Shown: positions 1-11,650, numbered from the stretch's first letter. The stretch is 64,000 bases of DNA from Sabellastarte sp. h YS-2021 (GCA_964017235.1 OZ024935.1:87139052-87203051); one strand, 5' to 3'. Program-made: numbers and translations. Notes: a model not told the origin generated them from the sequence alone.

Positions 1-976
1 AATATTTTTTAATCTCTCTGTGTTCTACTAATCCTGGCCTTCGAATCCAGAGGTTAAATTGGTCGCATTCGTGGACCAAAATCCAATTAATTTAGACCTT
101 TTATTGTTATATTTTTATTGAACTTGAAAGCTCTTCCGACCACTGAATATAACATTGTTTTAAAAGAATAAATATAAGTCTTAACTAAGTGTAAAAACTT
201 AACCTAAGTGCATATGTTATAAATATTAGATTCTATAGAATTTTTAAAGCCCAGCCTTGTTTCTCGCTGACTTTTCTTGGACTCCTACGAGACTTTTATG
301 ATATAGCATGGGCCTAAGATTAGATTTCGCCAATGATATTGCTTAGAATGCATTTACTATGTAATTTTGAGACACTAATTAGTAGTGATTATTTTTGTTT
401 GTGGCTACTTATTTTAGTATTTTAATTTAAGTAATTTAATTTAAAACATTACAGCTTTTGTTGCTAATGTTGCTAAATAAACTCGTTTACATTTCTGCTT
501 ACACAGCTTGTAATTACTCCCTTATATTTCTCCTTTTTCTCTGTTCTGTTGCTAAATTATATTCTTTAATTTTTCAATAATTATTGGTTTACTTGTCATG
601 TGAATTAGTTCCTGTGGTTTATCATTTGGCCTAGTCTGTAGCCTTAAAATATTACTGGAGACTTCTAGGCAAAGACTCGCTGCTGGTACCTTGCTAGGTT
701 CTGTGCTGCACCATATGAGCTCAAAATTGTGTCTGCCTTTAGACTTACTCTAAATGTTATCTAGAGTGGCAGAATCCAACACCCAGTCTGCATTGCTAAA
801 GTAACTTTATTGTTAATTTATTCACCTATTATTTGATTCAAAAGCCTTGAAGCTAGTATGTAATCACAATGGATGTATACTGTCTTTAAATTTTGAATGT
901 GTATACTGCTTGTAGATTGAATAATTCACTGGAATTAAAATAATAAATTTATTTATTTAGTGTTTCACATCATGTC
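1..976. other. Noncoding AT-rich stretch, no gene seen
   Basis: No open frame of useful length and no recognisable repeat family was found. A short polypurine/polypyrimidine texture and scattered A/T runs are all that is visible. Confidence 0.6.
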
Positions 977-979
977 CAG

Positions 980-1422
980 GGCCGGTATTCACAAAGGGTC
1001 TTAGCCAGGGCTTAGGCTTAAAGTTGAGACCTTTGTCTCAAGTTTCTGCCCAAAAACTGCTAAGACTTTTGTCTTAGGCTTAGTGGTATTTGCAAAGAAT
1101 TTAAGACCGGTCTTAGGCTTAGCCAAGGGTTCAACTTTAAGACTGGCAAGTCGGAGGCTTATATATTAACATGATATGTGTTTGTTTACATAGCCTTGAC
1201 CTTACACAAAATCATGCACTGCATTGTCAGTGAAGATTTGATTGGATGGCAGGCATGACTTTAATATTGGTGGTGTTAAGGAATTAAGACAAAAGTCTCA
1301 GCTGAGTCCTCTTTTGTGAATATAGATTAAGACAAAACTTAGCTGAGACAAAAGTCTCAATTTTAAGACCACATTTAAGCCTAAGACCTGGCTAAGTGTA
1401 AGACCCTTCGTGAATACAAGAA
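980..1422. mobile_element. MITE copy 1 (Harbinger-like, CWG target duplication)
   Basis: The two ends are long imperfect inverted repeats. The left end starts GGCCGGTATTCACAAAGGG and the right end, read in reverse, carries GTATTCACGAAGGG at the same offset. CAG flanks both sides (977-979 and 1423-1425). Subterminal sequence is rich in CTTAGGCTTA / TAAGCCTAAG and AGACAAAAGTCTC motifs. The termini match the elements at 30,683 and 59,930, but the centre (about 1,160-1,270) differs from theirs, so this is a separate subfamily. There is no coding capacity. The last five bases of the right end are mutated. Confidence 0.75.
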
Positions 1423-3000
1423 CAGTACATTTTTGTGTTATATTGGATGGGTAGTTGGAAGGGCAGAGGAAACCAGAGTATCCAGTTGGTGACGTTTCTG
1501 TACTGTAAACTGCTGACCAGTGACAAAGAACTACCAGATTTCCCACATGAGTCAGGCTGTGATTGGAAACTGCAACATAAAAAAATAGATGCAAACACAC
1601 ACCATTCTTTCGTTGGATCTTTTGCACCTCTGGGGACTGTCTTGTGAATTCCCATCCGTCTCAGTGGTCACCAATGAGCAGTTTCACAATCGTTTGTATT
1701 ATTTTCCATGTCATATATAATGTTTGTGGTGTCAAGAACAACCATATAAAAACATATCTCTGCTAATACACAGCCAAGTACTTACAATAAAAAGTGACAG
1801 AAACTGCCGCAAATATATTTAAAATGGAACAAACAAATTAATATCAATACATTTCAATATAGATGATTTACTATGTAATTTATTGCAAAAGAGAAGAAAA
1901 ACACAATATTGACATATAATTTCTGATGTGTAAAAACTCTATGTAAAGTATATAAAAAGACCACTAAAATAACTTTTCTTTGAAATTCTATCAGGAACTT
2001 CCTGACATCCGTATTATTATATACTATAAGCTATATTTCACGCATATAGCAGGGCCTATGCAATAGTACACCATTCATTTTTTACAAAAGGTATACATTT
2101 GTATCTGGTTATTAATTGAGGCTCATGTTTGCTTCCAGTAAGGTTTCACCATATAAGTTACAAGTGTTTAAAACACAAAATTTTGTTCATTTCAAAGCTG
2201 ATGAAAATGGTTTCATTATCTGCAAATGTTCCAATCCTATCATTGATAAATTTGTAGATATGTTCCATTGAAAAAGGGTACTTTTACAATGTGTTCATAG
2301 AATTACATCCAGAAATATGAGAGCATCAGAAGTTATCAATTTCAAGCGAACTATTTTCATGTCTATCTGGTACCATTTACTGAACATTAAGAAGCTCTGA
2401 TTTTGTGCAGATAAAATAAGCAAGATTCTGCTTAAATATACTATTACAAGTTTTCCCAGTCACCACGGGTTAGCAATATAAATTAAACTGGTGTAAATTT
2501 TCAACTTTTATTTATAAATGCCAGCTGCTAAATCAAGTCTATCAGAGAAGTTCATTCCAGTTTTTAAAAACCATGCAAGTGAGCATTTTATGACCAATAA
2601 TTTCAGTTATAAGTCACAGTCAACCTGTCTTAAGGCTGTTGTTCCTTATCTTTAGGGTGTTACATCATATCACTTGACTGTTATGAATACTACTTTATAT
2701 GTTTCTGTATTAATGGAGCCCAGGAATCTTGTTCCATCAGAAGATTAGTCACACCAGTACAATTAATCTTATGAACTTCACAAAAAGGGTTTGTTTGTGC
2801 AACCCAGATTTATGAATCATATAACAGCCGCGAGCAACTTATAATAGTTATATTTTCAGTCTTTATGATTTTCTTGTTCACTTGACACAAAGTATATGTG
2901 GTATTTTCGAAGTAATCACAAGTGAAAAGACTTTAATTCATAACTCTTTACTTTTATAAGGTTGTATCAGCTTGGTTGCAATACAGAGACTGATCTTTCT

Positions 3001-3100
3001 TTTGTTCACAGTCCCTGATGTCATTACATTAATATTCAGAATTATGTTATTTTGTTCACAGTCTCTGATGTCATTACATAAATATTCAGCACTATGTGAA
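3001..3100 (+). repeat. 50-bp tandem duplication
   Basis: Positions 3001-3050 and 3051-3100 are two head-to-tail copies of a 50-bp unit beginning TTTGTTCACAG. They differ at a handful of positions. No function is evident. Confidence 0.85.
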
Positions 3101-3342
3101 ACAATTCATGTGATGATTCAATGAATGCAAATACAGATCTAAAATGTACCGGTATAGATTTGTTACAAATGAGGACATTATGTCATAAACAATACAGCAT
3201 ACATTTTACAAAGATATAGAATACAATAAAATAGGTCATTAAAATGCCAAAATCTATCAAAATATTTAGTGACACTTAAAAAGGTGAATTTAAAAAAGAC
3301 GATTGTATGGTTCATTGAACAATAATCCTTTTATTGCACATC

Positions 3343-3427
3343 AAAAACTAGAGAGTTCTGTAATTCTTTTTATTTCAATTGGCAGATAGTTCCAAAGTTT
3401 AGGTGCACTTCAAGAAAAGGATCTGTT
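3343..3427 (-). mobile_element. LINE reverse transcriptase C-terminal fragment
   Basis: Read on the minus strand, this stretch encodes NRSFS, one stop, then SAPKLWNYLPIEIKRITEL. That pattern (RSF-x-AP-x-LWN-x-LP) is the usual C-terminal end of metazoan non-LTR reverse transcriptase proteins. Only about 28 codons survive and the upstream part is absent. It is a short dead fragment inside the duplicated block; the clade cannot be assigned from this much. Confidence 0.55.
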
Positions 3428-3829
3428 GCTTGTGGTTCTGTGGATTGACTTATGAACAGTGAGAAACAAGTCAGAGGATTTTATTTTCTTGTAAAGTGAA
3501 ACCTCGCCTTTTTGCAAATATACAATTCTTTAAAAAGCACATATTATTGAGGCAGTGTCATGACCCTATTTCAGCGGAAAATATTTGATACATAATATAA
3601 CAACTATCTTAGGAATGTCATTTTATTCAATAATAAATTATAAATTGACTTAACAGACTATAATGGTAGAGTTTGCAGATTTGCCAGGCAACATGTGACT
3701 ACACTTATCTCTAAATAAACGGCCAACAGCCTTGGGTGGGAATTTGAGAAATCTGATGCAGGCTGTCTGGCATCAAAGCTGAATGTAACAGTATGTTCCA
3801 GTAAAGAGGCACATGTACCCACGACCAGC

Positions 3830-4526
3830 TTAGATACTTGCCTGTGTTACAATGTATGTGTGATAACTGCTGTAATATTCTCCATCTTTGTAGATATGGT
3901 GTGTGATGGTGAATTACAAAAATTCTTGTATGAACATAATGTTCCTATGTAGATTGCAACAGAAGTCGATTGCTTTTGGCTGTTGCCCTTGGTTGCAAAA
4001 TTTTACTGTATCTTTGAAAGAATCTGTGAAAGCAATCTTTCAACCAAGAGTTGTTATATTTTTTATTTATAGATCAAATATGCATCTGGCAAATTATAAT
4101 ATGAAATGCCACTGTGTGAGCTATGACGACACAAAATGTTTAACATGAATTTTTTTATATCATTCTACTCATTTGCTGCTGGAAGGGATGTCCTTTATAC
4201 ATGAAAGGTTAAAGAAACAGTAATAAGCATGTGTCTCACCTCTGAATGTTCTGTTAACACACTTGTCAAGGACTGCACCCACATGTAAATGAAGCATACA
4301 TTACATATTTAGGTCAATGTTTCAAAGCAGTCCTAATGATTTGGAGGTAAGCAAAACTACAATTACGCCAAACCAAAACTTGCAGTTTGGGATCTACTGA
4401 ATTTTATACTTCAGCATCGTCCAGTATTTTAGTGCTCTTATGTTATCCACCCTGGTTAGTGTCTTTAGATGTATATGTTATTTGCATTCCATATAAAAAA
4501 TCTGAATGTTGATAATCATCAAAGTT
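3830..4526. other. Noncoding stretch before the YR retrotransposon
   Basis: Only an 81-codon frame with no family resemblance (3903-4148) is present. I see no gene. The segment ends at the left terminal repeat of the Ngaro-like element. Confidence 0.5.
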
Positions 4527-4737
4527 TAGAAGTAATCACCCCTGCAAGTGATTAACATTCAGTCATTTTGGGCTAATCCGCGCCTATTAGACTCTTCCTC
4601 TTGCGTATAAGCCAATAAAATGGCCTGTTAATTAATGACCAATCAAATGGTGCGTGACAAGTTCTATGCCTATATAAATAGTTCACACCTGTGTTTCTGC
4701 GCATTGTAAAGTTGTTTTATCAAAAGTGAATTTTAAT
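4527..4737 (+). repeat. Split direct repeat A1 (left end of Ngaro-like element)
   Basis: This copy begins TAGAAGTAATCACCCCTG and ends just before the leader of the first ORF. It is repeated at 9526-9735 with roughly 96 percent identity by eye. It carries the element's promoter elements. Confidence 0.9.
4639..4680 (+). promoter_or_regulatory. CCAAT/TATA promoter of the Ngaro-like element
   Basis: A CCAAT box (4639-4643) lies about 30 bp upstream of a TATA box, TATATAAATA (4671-4680). A start about 25-30 bp downstream would give a leader of some 65 bp before the ATG at 4766. A2 keeps the same CCAAT and TATA sequences, so the promoter is duplicated as part of the repeat. Confidence 0.6.
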
Positions 4738-4765
4738 TTTTGGAACAAGACTTTTATCGGCTATA

Positions 4766-6322
4766 ATGGCAACTAATGTGACATTGGATAAACAAACAGT
4801 TCTCTGTAAGAAATACTGGATTGATCATGAAAGGCCCGTCGGTTCAAAGTGTGAAAAAGTGAAAGTTAGTAAAGAGGAAAAGAGGGACACTAGTAAAGAA
4901 GTAGTTCGTAAAACACCACATGGCAAAGGTGGTGACGTAGCGTCACAAGAAAAAGTGCTTGAACTTATGGTGACTACCATGACAGATTTTATGGATAAAT
5001 TGAATGCTATGGACGAGAGGATATCAGGTTTAACTTCTCGTTTGGATAACCCCTCTGTTCCCCAGAAGCCAGTAAGTAGGAAGTCTCGCTCTCGCGAGAA
5101 GATAAAAAGGATCAAAATTTCTGACATTGATGAGAAAGTACCATGCACGTCAAGTCTGTCCGCTGTGGCTGAGGACGGGACAATTTATTCTCAGACATTT
5201 CCAGATGTGGCCGTGACTTTACAACCAACTCCCGCAAGACCAAAGAAACTCAAGGCGGACCCAGAATTGGGTGTTGTTCCACTCGTTAAACCAACTTCAT
5301 CACAGGTAATGGGAATAAAATCTCTACCCTTCAACCATAACTGCCTCTGTCAGATGGGATGCGCCAGACCAAGTGAACTTTTCTCAAACCACTGTAGTCG
5401 AGAAACCCCTCCCTCGTGATGTGAACTTTAACTTGCCCACATACTCAGATCAGTATGGTAACCCTGTACAAGTGCATCCCCTGACTGACATGGGGGGACT
5501 CCAAATACAGAATATGCAACTTCCTGTGAAAAAGACACCTACTACAGGGGAACAAGCTGTGTACATACCCGTTCATGAGAGCTCGTCAACAACCACGGGA
5601 ACCTCGCTTGCTTCTACTACTACATTGAAGGCACTCAAAGCCAACCCATTTATACAGCAACTGGTGGAGGAGCGCGTCGCGGTGCTGGAATCAAAAATGA
5701 AATCAGAATTACAACAAGGTAATACACATAGAAAGAAAAGTGGCAGGTACAACGTGGCTGACACGCCCTGTGGGACTCTGCATTTGAGGTGGCCTAGTGA
5801 GTCATGTCCAGTGGGGATAAATAGAAAGAGAACAGTGCCTGATGATCTGTCATTGGGCCAATTTACAGTAGGCTTCTTAGCGAACATTCTCGATACTTCT
5901 CACCATGATACCTGTAGACACACGATTCATGAGCTGATGGAAACGATAAAATTAGCTGAAAACCTGTCCTGGCCCATTGCCAGGGGGCCTTTGCTGTGTC
6001 AATGCACAAATTGGAAGACGAGACTTTAACTTGGAGCGACAGAAGAACTTTAGCGGATAATAGACTGACTTATTCACAGTCAGCAGTATTTAGCAGTTCA
6101 GTCACCCTATCTCTGAAACCGACCCAACAGACTGCACCCCTTAGAAAACATGTAGTGTGTAAATGGTGCAATGAGGGCTCGTGCCCTCATCAGCAAGATC
6201 ATACAGACACCACGGGACTTACAATGTTTAGCCATGTTTGTATGTATTGTTTCAAACAACTTAAGAGGAATAACACGCATACGGAGGCAGAATGTAACAA
6301 TAAAAGGAAAGCTACAGACTAG
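4766..6322 (+). pseudogene. Gag-like ORF1 of Ngaro-like element, two frameshifts
   Basis: The first ATG after the promoter opens a basic, Lys/Ser-rich protein. An early Cys-His-Cys cluster (about residues 14-29) is followed by a likely coiled coil near residues 68-95 (VLELMVTTMTDFMDKL...). The frame then shifts near 5,370-5,400 and back near 5,990-6,030. The last part (about 5,996-6,319) ends in a cysteine/histidine cluster, CKWC...C-x-H...CMYC...H...C, resembling a nucleic-acid-binding finger. A TAG at 6,320 closes the frame and the RT frame continues directly behind it in the same phase. Function as a nucleocapsid-like protein is inferred from position and finger motif only. The copy cannot make an intact product as read. 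Confidence 0.65.
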
Positions 6323-8344
6323 GATCTAACCGGCTGCATTTCTCAGGATAACATTTATCAAACTTTTGGTGATCGGTCTGATTTTAGGGCTTCCCCCCAT
6401 TTGTGTCCTCACGGGGACAGTCAGCAGTTGTATTTGACACTAAACATTCTCTCTGAATTTCATAAGTTTGGCCCTTATGGCAACTTGAAAGACGTTCATG
6501 TACTTGATTATATTGGTGTACCATTGTTTAATTTGTGTGTTAATCCTTCACTATGTGGTGAGGCCCAGAGTATTGGTATGCATTCACAAGTTGTTCATAT
6601 AAATACATTTCAAAGGACCCACCACGAGAGCAGGTCTCCCATGTCGTTTGTTAATAAAGTTGCATTCAATAGATCTGTGGGGTTTGTATGTCCTGATTCA
6701 TTTTGTGATGAGATACTTACCACTAAAACTGTTAATATGTGTAATTCATCTGATTACCTTCAATTGGTTTCTCGTGTACTGGATTCGGGTCGTCCAAATT
6801 GCAAGGGTGAGCATGTTCCTCTCGCTTCCTCTTTTAACTTGGATTTCATCAGGTCTGAAATTCATAATTATCATGATAAGAAACTTTTAGATTATCTGTC
6901 CTTTGGCTTTCCTTTGGGACTTGATAAGAACATACTTATTTCCAATAATGCTGAAGAAAATCACCAGTCGGCATTACAGTACCCAGAGTCCATTGATGAA
7001 TATATTAACACAGAATTACAACTGTGTGCCCTATTAGGACCTTTTCACCAACCCCCTCACCCTTGTTTTACTTGGTCACCATTAATGACCTGGCCTAAGG
7101 GGGCAGGCAGACATGTCATTCTGGACTTATCATTTGGGGATTTTTCAGTTAACAAGGCCACTAAACGTGTACATTATGGTCACACCCCCTTTTCACTGAA
7201 ACTCCCAAATTTGGACGGGTTGATTAACACACTTAATACTTTGGGAGATCACGCGAGACTTTTTAAAGTAGATATTTCTCGCACATTTAGGAATGTCAGA
7301 ATTGACCCAGGTGATGCAAATCCACCTAGGCATTAAGTGGAGGCATAAATTTTATATTGATCAAAACCTAGCATTTGGGGCTGTGCATGGCACGGCCATA
7401 TTCGAAAGGATAATAGATTTTGTTAGGTTCCTCATGGCAGAAAAGGGTTTTCAAATCCACAATTGCATTGATGATCTGTATGCATGCTGCCTTGAAGATG
7501 AGGCAGAGGTTGCGTTTATTTCCTTGCTCGATATTTTAAATAATTTAGGCCTTCCTGTTAATCCAGCTAAAGTTTTTGCACCCACCAAGCGTCTCGCTAT
7601 CATGGGGATTATAGCAGATGTGGAATCTCGCACGTTCAGCATAGAACAAGAGAAATTAAACGAAATCTCAAGAGAATGTGTTGCAGCCTTTGTGGCCACT
7701 AGATTATCCAAACGAGATTTACATTCGTTACTGGGAAAGTTGCTGTATATATCCCGGTGTGTCAAGAACTCTCGAGGTTTTTGAATAGGATGATTCAAAC
7801 TCTTAGGGACCATCATGATGTACAACATATATACCCAGATGACCCATTTTACACGGATGTCTTGTGGTTTCTGAAATATTTGAACTCATTTAATGGGGTT
7901 ATCCGCTTTTGTAAAGACCCAGTGGCTTATATCGTTCATGTTGATGCAACACTCACACACATAGGTGGGGTTTGGGGCTCTCGCGTCTATGCAGTCGACA
8001 TCCCATTTGAAGGTCTGGCTATTACCCAGTGCGAGATGTATAACATAGTTGTAGCTGCAAAACTGTGGAGGCTTGAATGGGAGAACAAAGTTGTAAATAT
8101 TAAATGTGATAATGAGAGTGCAGTAGTGGTGTGTTCCACAGGTAAAACTAGGAATGAACTTCTAAACACATGTTTGTTTAATTTGTGGCTTATTACTGCA
8201 AAATATAACATTGAACTCCGGGTGTCACACATTAAAAGGGTAGATAACACAGTAGCCGATGCCTTATCACGTGGTAATTTCAGAGGCTTGGGGGCGGTTA
8301 CTTGGGAAGGAGTATCAAATGAGATCTTGTCTTTATCTTTGTAG
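6323..8344 (+). pseudogene. Reverse transcriptase-RNase H region, frameshifted
   Basis: The reverse transcriptase would copy the element's RNA in the nucleus or cytoplasm. Visible motifs in order are RHVILDLSFGDFSVN (fingers), LFKVDISRTFRNVRIDP (motif A, catalytic Asp), LAFGAVHGTAIFERI (motif B-like) and NCIDDLYACC (motif C with both Asp, normally YIDD or YVDD). RNase H follows with VHVDAT, QCEMYN, CDNESAVV and VADALSRG, so the D-E-D-D residues are all present. The frame changes near 7,320 (an apparent extra base) and near 7,775. These read as simple indels and not as programmed shifts, since each restores a well-conserved continuation. No methyltransferase domain is seen downstream. Confidence 0.85.
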
Positions 8345-9300
8345 GGTGCCACATCAATGCTCCAGTGCACTAACGTCAGCCCTGAGCCTGGCATCGTCAG
8401 CCATTAGACCACACACCAAAGGCCCAGTATGCAAGACAATTTAAGTTATATCTCGCTTTTGTCATCTTGCAAGATCTTAAAGTATGTGACAGTTCTGCGT
8501 GTGTTATCATGTTCCTGGAGTTTTTGGCCAGCAATGGCATGACTTTTAGAGTGGTGAACAATTATGTATCTGCCCTGAAGTATGCATTCTCTACCTATGG
8601 TTGGGATTCCAAAGTGTTTGAGTGTGCTTTGGTTAATCGATTATTGAAGGGTATCAGATTTTCATGCCATCGTCAACCAAGTCCAAAGGCATTTACCCAG
8701 GTGCGTGAGATTGCGCGTCTTTGTCAGATTTTTGAAAACACACTGGGCCGCATACCTCCTTGCCTTTTATGGAATGCTCCGTATTTCAAACATTGCTCCT
8801 CCTTTCCCTAAGGCTTTTGATCCTACAAGCATCTCTTATGTAGGGACATTCAATTTAAACACCCAGGTATCTACCTCCATTTGAAATGGGCCAAAAATAT
8901 CCAAGCTCCAGAAAAGACTCATACAGTTAAATTGCCAGTCATTAAAGATTCAGTCCTTTGTGCGGTTACTACTTTGCAGGCCCTATTAGAAAAGCTGGTG
9001 TTGTCACCAGACCAACCACTATTTGTGTTGGATGATTTCACCCTTCTTACACAACCAATGCTTTGTAAACGTCTAGCTACTTTTCTTAGGATGATGGATT
9101 TACCCTTGTTGGGATATGGCTTTCATACATTTAGGAGGTCCGGGGTTACAATTGCTTATGATGTGGACATTTCAGTAGATAGCATTCAAATGCCTGGGGC
9201 CTGGCGTAGTAAATCAGTTTGGTCATACATCTCAGATAACACTTCCCAGCCTCTCCAGGTCCCATTAGCATTACAAACCCTTGCCAATTCTCTACCATAA
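8345..9300 (+). pseudogene. Tyrosine recombinase of Ngaro-like element, broken
   Basis: The recombinase integrates the circular cDNA without making a target duplication. The N-terminal SAM-like part is readable from about 8,425 (QYARQFKLYLAFVILQDL) and continues to 8,811, where a stop interrupts it. The catalytic part resumes at 8,881. It ends with HTFRRSG (the H-x-x-R box) followed by PGAWRSKSVWSYI, supplying the W/H position and the nucleophilic Tyr. The stop and the change of frame near 8,345-8,425 mean the copy is not intact. The terminal stop at 9,298 lies just before repeat B1. Confidence 0.85.
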
Positions 9301-9315
9301 TGCTGTTGGGCTTTT

Positions 9316-9528
9316 GGGGTTTTCTTAGTCATTTTATGTATCAACTTCATTTATATATTTAATGTGCTAGTGAATTAATAAAATGTAGTGTACCCATATT
9401 GTGGTATTTATTGTCACAAGCTACAATTGTCATGGTCTTGCATAAATCTTACGAGAATCTGAAATCTCACGAGAACATGAAATCTCATTCTTTGTCACTT
9501 TTCGCGGGCTTACAAGAATGACTGTAGA
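9316..9528 (+). repeat. Split direct repeat B1
   Basis: It starts GGGGTTTTCTTAGTCATTTT and ends GACTGTAG, abutting A2. Compared with B2 it has one extra 18-19 bp unit of the type ACGAGAAYMTGAAATCTC. It contains AATAAA (about 9,377) that could serve as poly(A) signal. Confidence 0.85.
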
Positions 9529-9735
9529 AATAATCACCCCTGTAAGTGATTAACATTCAGTCATTTTGGGCTAGTCCGCGCCTATTAGACTCTTCCACTT
9601 GCGTATAAGCCAATAAAATGGCCTGTTAATTAATGACCAATCAAATGGTGCGTGACAAGTTCTATGCCTATATAAACGGCTCACATCTGTGTTTCTGCGC
9701 ATTGTAAAGTTGTTTTATCAAAAGTGAATTTTAAT
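9526..9735 (+). repeat. Split direct repeat A2
   Basis: Second copy of 4527-4737, including the CCAAT and TATATAAAC sequences. It overlaps the end of B1 by the TAG trinucleotide, which is also found at the outer ends of A1 and B2 and is a plausible recombination core. Confidence 0.9.
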
Positions 9736-9773
9736 CCTCACCCCCACCCTGTTTGTGATGCTTGTGTGAAACG

Positions 9774-9968
9774 GGGGTTTTCTTAGTCATTTTATGTATC
9801 AACTTCATTTATATATTTTAATGAGGTAGTGAATTAATAAAATGTAGTGTGCCCATATTGTGGTATTTATTGTCACAAGCTACAATTGTCATGGTCTTGC
9901 ATAAATCTCACGAGAACTTGAAATCTCATTCTTTGTCACTTCTCGCGGGCTTACAATAATGACTGTAG
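9774..9968 (+). repeat. Split direct repeat B2 (right end of Ngaro-like element)
   Basis: Second copy of B1, beginning GGGGTTTTCTTAGTCATTTT and ending GACTGTAG. A 38-bp C-rich spacer (9736-9773) separates it from A2 and is not duplicated. Confidence 0.85.
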
Positions 9969-11000
9969 CTGTATAACATAATTTTGTGATGTTATACATA
10001 AATAACCCTGTTTATGATCATATTTGGCTACTCCACTTTGCTAGTTTGTTGGGGAACCATCCTGAATGGTTATTTGTTATTATTGTACCAGGCTATCCTT
10101 GCTCAATATTGATAATGGACCAGTGTCATAAGTGAATGTTCCAATCCCTAAAGGTATTATCCATAATCTATTTCAGAACTCTGCATGAATAAATTTTCTT
10201 TTTTTTCATTCCTAAGATATATATGAGCACTATTTGACAAAGTATTTGAGAGATATGACATCGAGGCCATTCCATCTTGCTGTTTGATAAAGTACATTTT
10301 CGTAGCAAAGCATCATGTATCACTTTGGTTAAGGTCACATAAGGTTGACACACTGTCTACAAGTTTAAAATTTTCGGCAGAGAACTCAGACTTCCCCTAA
10401 AGTATGAATGTGTGCAATTACATGCTGGGGCATTAAAATTTTCATCCAGTTTAATAATACTCAGAAGTTTACATCTTGGCTTACAGTGAAGACAAAGTCT
10501 GGAGACATTGATCATGGATGCTCATAAAATTGTGTACTGCAGAGGTTTTGAAAATGTTATAACTCACATAATTTTTACTGAAATATGTATACATTATACA
10601 TAGAAATGCATAAAACATAGAATAAGTGTCACAATATTGATTTAATCAAATGTGCCCAGTACAGGTGTTTCTAATTCTAATTGAACTGATACAGCCTCTA
10701 ATCTATGTCGTGAATATATGTCCTAAGGTGCATAATGAAAAGCATCAAACACTATCAAATATCCAGGGATATACGCCGAAGGCAGCACCATATCAGATTA
10801 TAAAGACCGGAAATGCGCAGACTACAGAAAACAATGCAGTGCGCATATTTTTGCGTACAATTATCTGAGGCAATAATTGGACGATCGCCGATAATACAGA
10901 ACCAAACGATACAGAGAAAATATAGTGCGCCAACTAGGTGTGTACAGAAACATATTTACAATAATATTTATGGATTAATAAATGAAACCGGTCTTTATAA
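9969..11000. other. Noncoding stretch; start of second duplicated block
   Basis: No gene is seen. From about 10,630 the sequence resembles 29,590-29,670 (shared CAAATGTGCC and CTAATTCTAATTGAA segments), so this is part of the duplicated host unit. Confidence 0.5.
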
Positions 11001-11155
11001 TAGAAATAAAGTCCTCTGTTTAGTGATTTATAACCCTAGATAATTCACAAATTTCCGGCGAATAACGGACACGCGCTACGCGCTCGGCCGTTATTCGCCG
11101 GAAATTTGTGAATTATCTAGGGTTATAAATCACAAAACCTCGGACTTTATTTCTA
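11001..11155. repeat. 155-bp near-perfect palindrome (foldback hairpin)
   Basis: Arms of roughly 70 bases starting TAGAAATAAAGTCC pair with the reverse complement ending GGACTTTATTTCTA. The core ACGCGCTACGCGCTCGG is CpG-rich, unlike the AT-rich surroundings. Only a few mismatches separate the arms. No coding content is visible and no clear target duplication flanks it. It is probably a hairpin-type MITE. Confidence 0.85.
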
Positions 11156-11162
11156 CAGTAAA

Positions 11163-11187
11163 CATTATTCTATTCTATTCTATTCTG
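11163..11187 (+). repeat. (TATTC)n microsatellite
   Basis: About four to five TATTC units directly follow the hairpin element. Confidence 0.85.
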
Positions 11188-11650
11188 TACTTTTATAGCG
11201 CTTAATCTCTGCAAGAGAAAGGGAAATCATTGCAAACTTTTGGGTGATCATAATCAAAACTAAGGCCTTGTGGCCTTATAAATTTATGTCCTGATTGAAC
11301 AAACTGTAGAACATCAGACACAACTCAGTTTGCCGGACTCCTGCAAGTAGTATACATGATATGTCTGAATTTAAGAAAAAAAGTGATACAAGAATAAGTA
11401 GAGGCATGTTACATTGTGCTAGTTGATGGTTGAGACTAAGCCAGAGGAAGTCAGTTTGAGAGAATCCAGCTAGGGTTTATCTTGGTCAACCTGGATAAGT
11501 GATAATAGTTAACCTGGGTCCGTCTTAGTCTTTCACAGTCGTAATTGGTAACAGTGATTTGAGGCCCATAGGTGGTGCCATGCTAACACATTCTCCTCCC
11601 ACCTCTGAGATCAGAGCTCAAATCAATGCACTATGTCTAGTAGTTACTTG
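11187..11650 (+). repeat. Duplicated host block (empty-site copy)
   Basis: This segment aligns by eye with 29,650-30,031 and then directly with 40,447-40,610. Shared landmarks are the TAGC(A/G)CTTAATCTCT start, AACATCAGACACAA, CTAAGCCAGA and the CCCATAGGTGGTGC SINE head. It runs through without interruption at 11,472-11,477, where the other copy carries a 10.4-kb insertion. It thus serves as the internal empty site. Confidence 0.7.

Larger units (their letters stand above)
1800..3820 (+). repeat. Segmental duplication block, copy 1
   Basis: This noncoding stretch is a diverged paralogue of 23,390-28,550 and of about 49,900-51,870. Landmarks in order are a TCATTGATAAATTT segment near 2,240 (also near 23,720), a GCAGTGTCATGAC segment near 3,553 (also near 25,230), a CATGTG segment near 3,690 (also near 50,070) and a CTGATGCAGGCTGTCTGGCA segment near 3,755 (also near 28,470). 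The order is the same in each copy, which supports tandem segmental duplication over dispersed repeats. No gene is visible inside it. Confidence 0.6.
4527..9968 (+). mobile_element. Ngaro-like tyrosine-recombinase retrotransposon
   Basis: The element is bounded by split direct repeats in the order A1 (4527-4737), coding region, B1 (9316-9528), A2 (9526-9735), B2 (9774-9968). This A1-B1-A2-B2 layout is characteristic of the Ngaro/PAT branch of DIRS-type elements; DIRS1 itself has inverted ends. Coding order is gag-like ORF, reverse transcriptase, RNase H, tyrosine recombinase. There is no room for a methyltransferase between RNase H and recombinase, which fits Ngaro. Several frameshifts and one in-frame stop break the ORFs, although A1 and A2 differ by only about eight substitutions in 210 bp. 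No target duplication is seen, as expected for integration by a tyrosine recombinase. It sits between two duplicated host blocks. Confidence 0.85.

Noticed and set aside
1298-1655. Overlapping frames on both strands of 60-110 codons
   Set aside because: They partly overlap the right end of MITE copy 1, overlap each other on both strands and show no domain or splice context.
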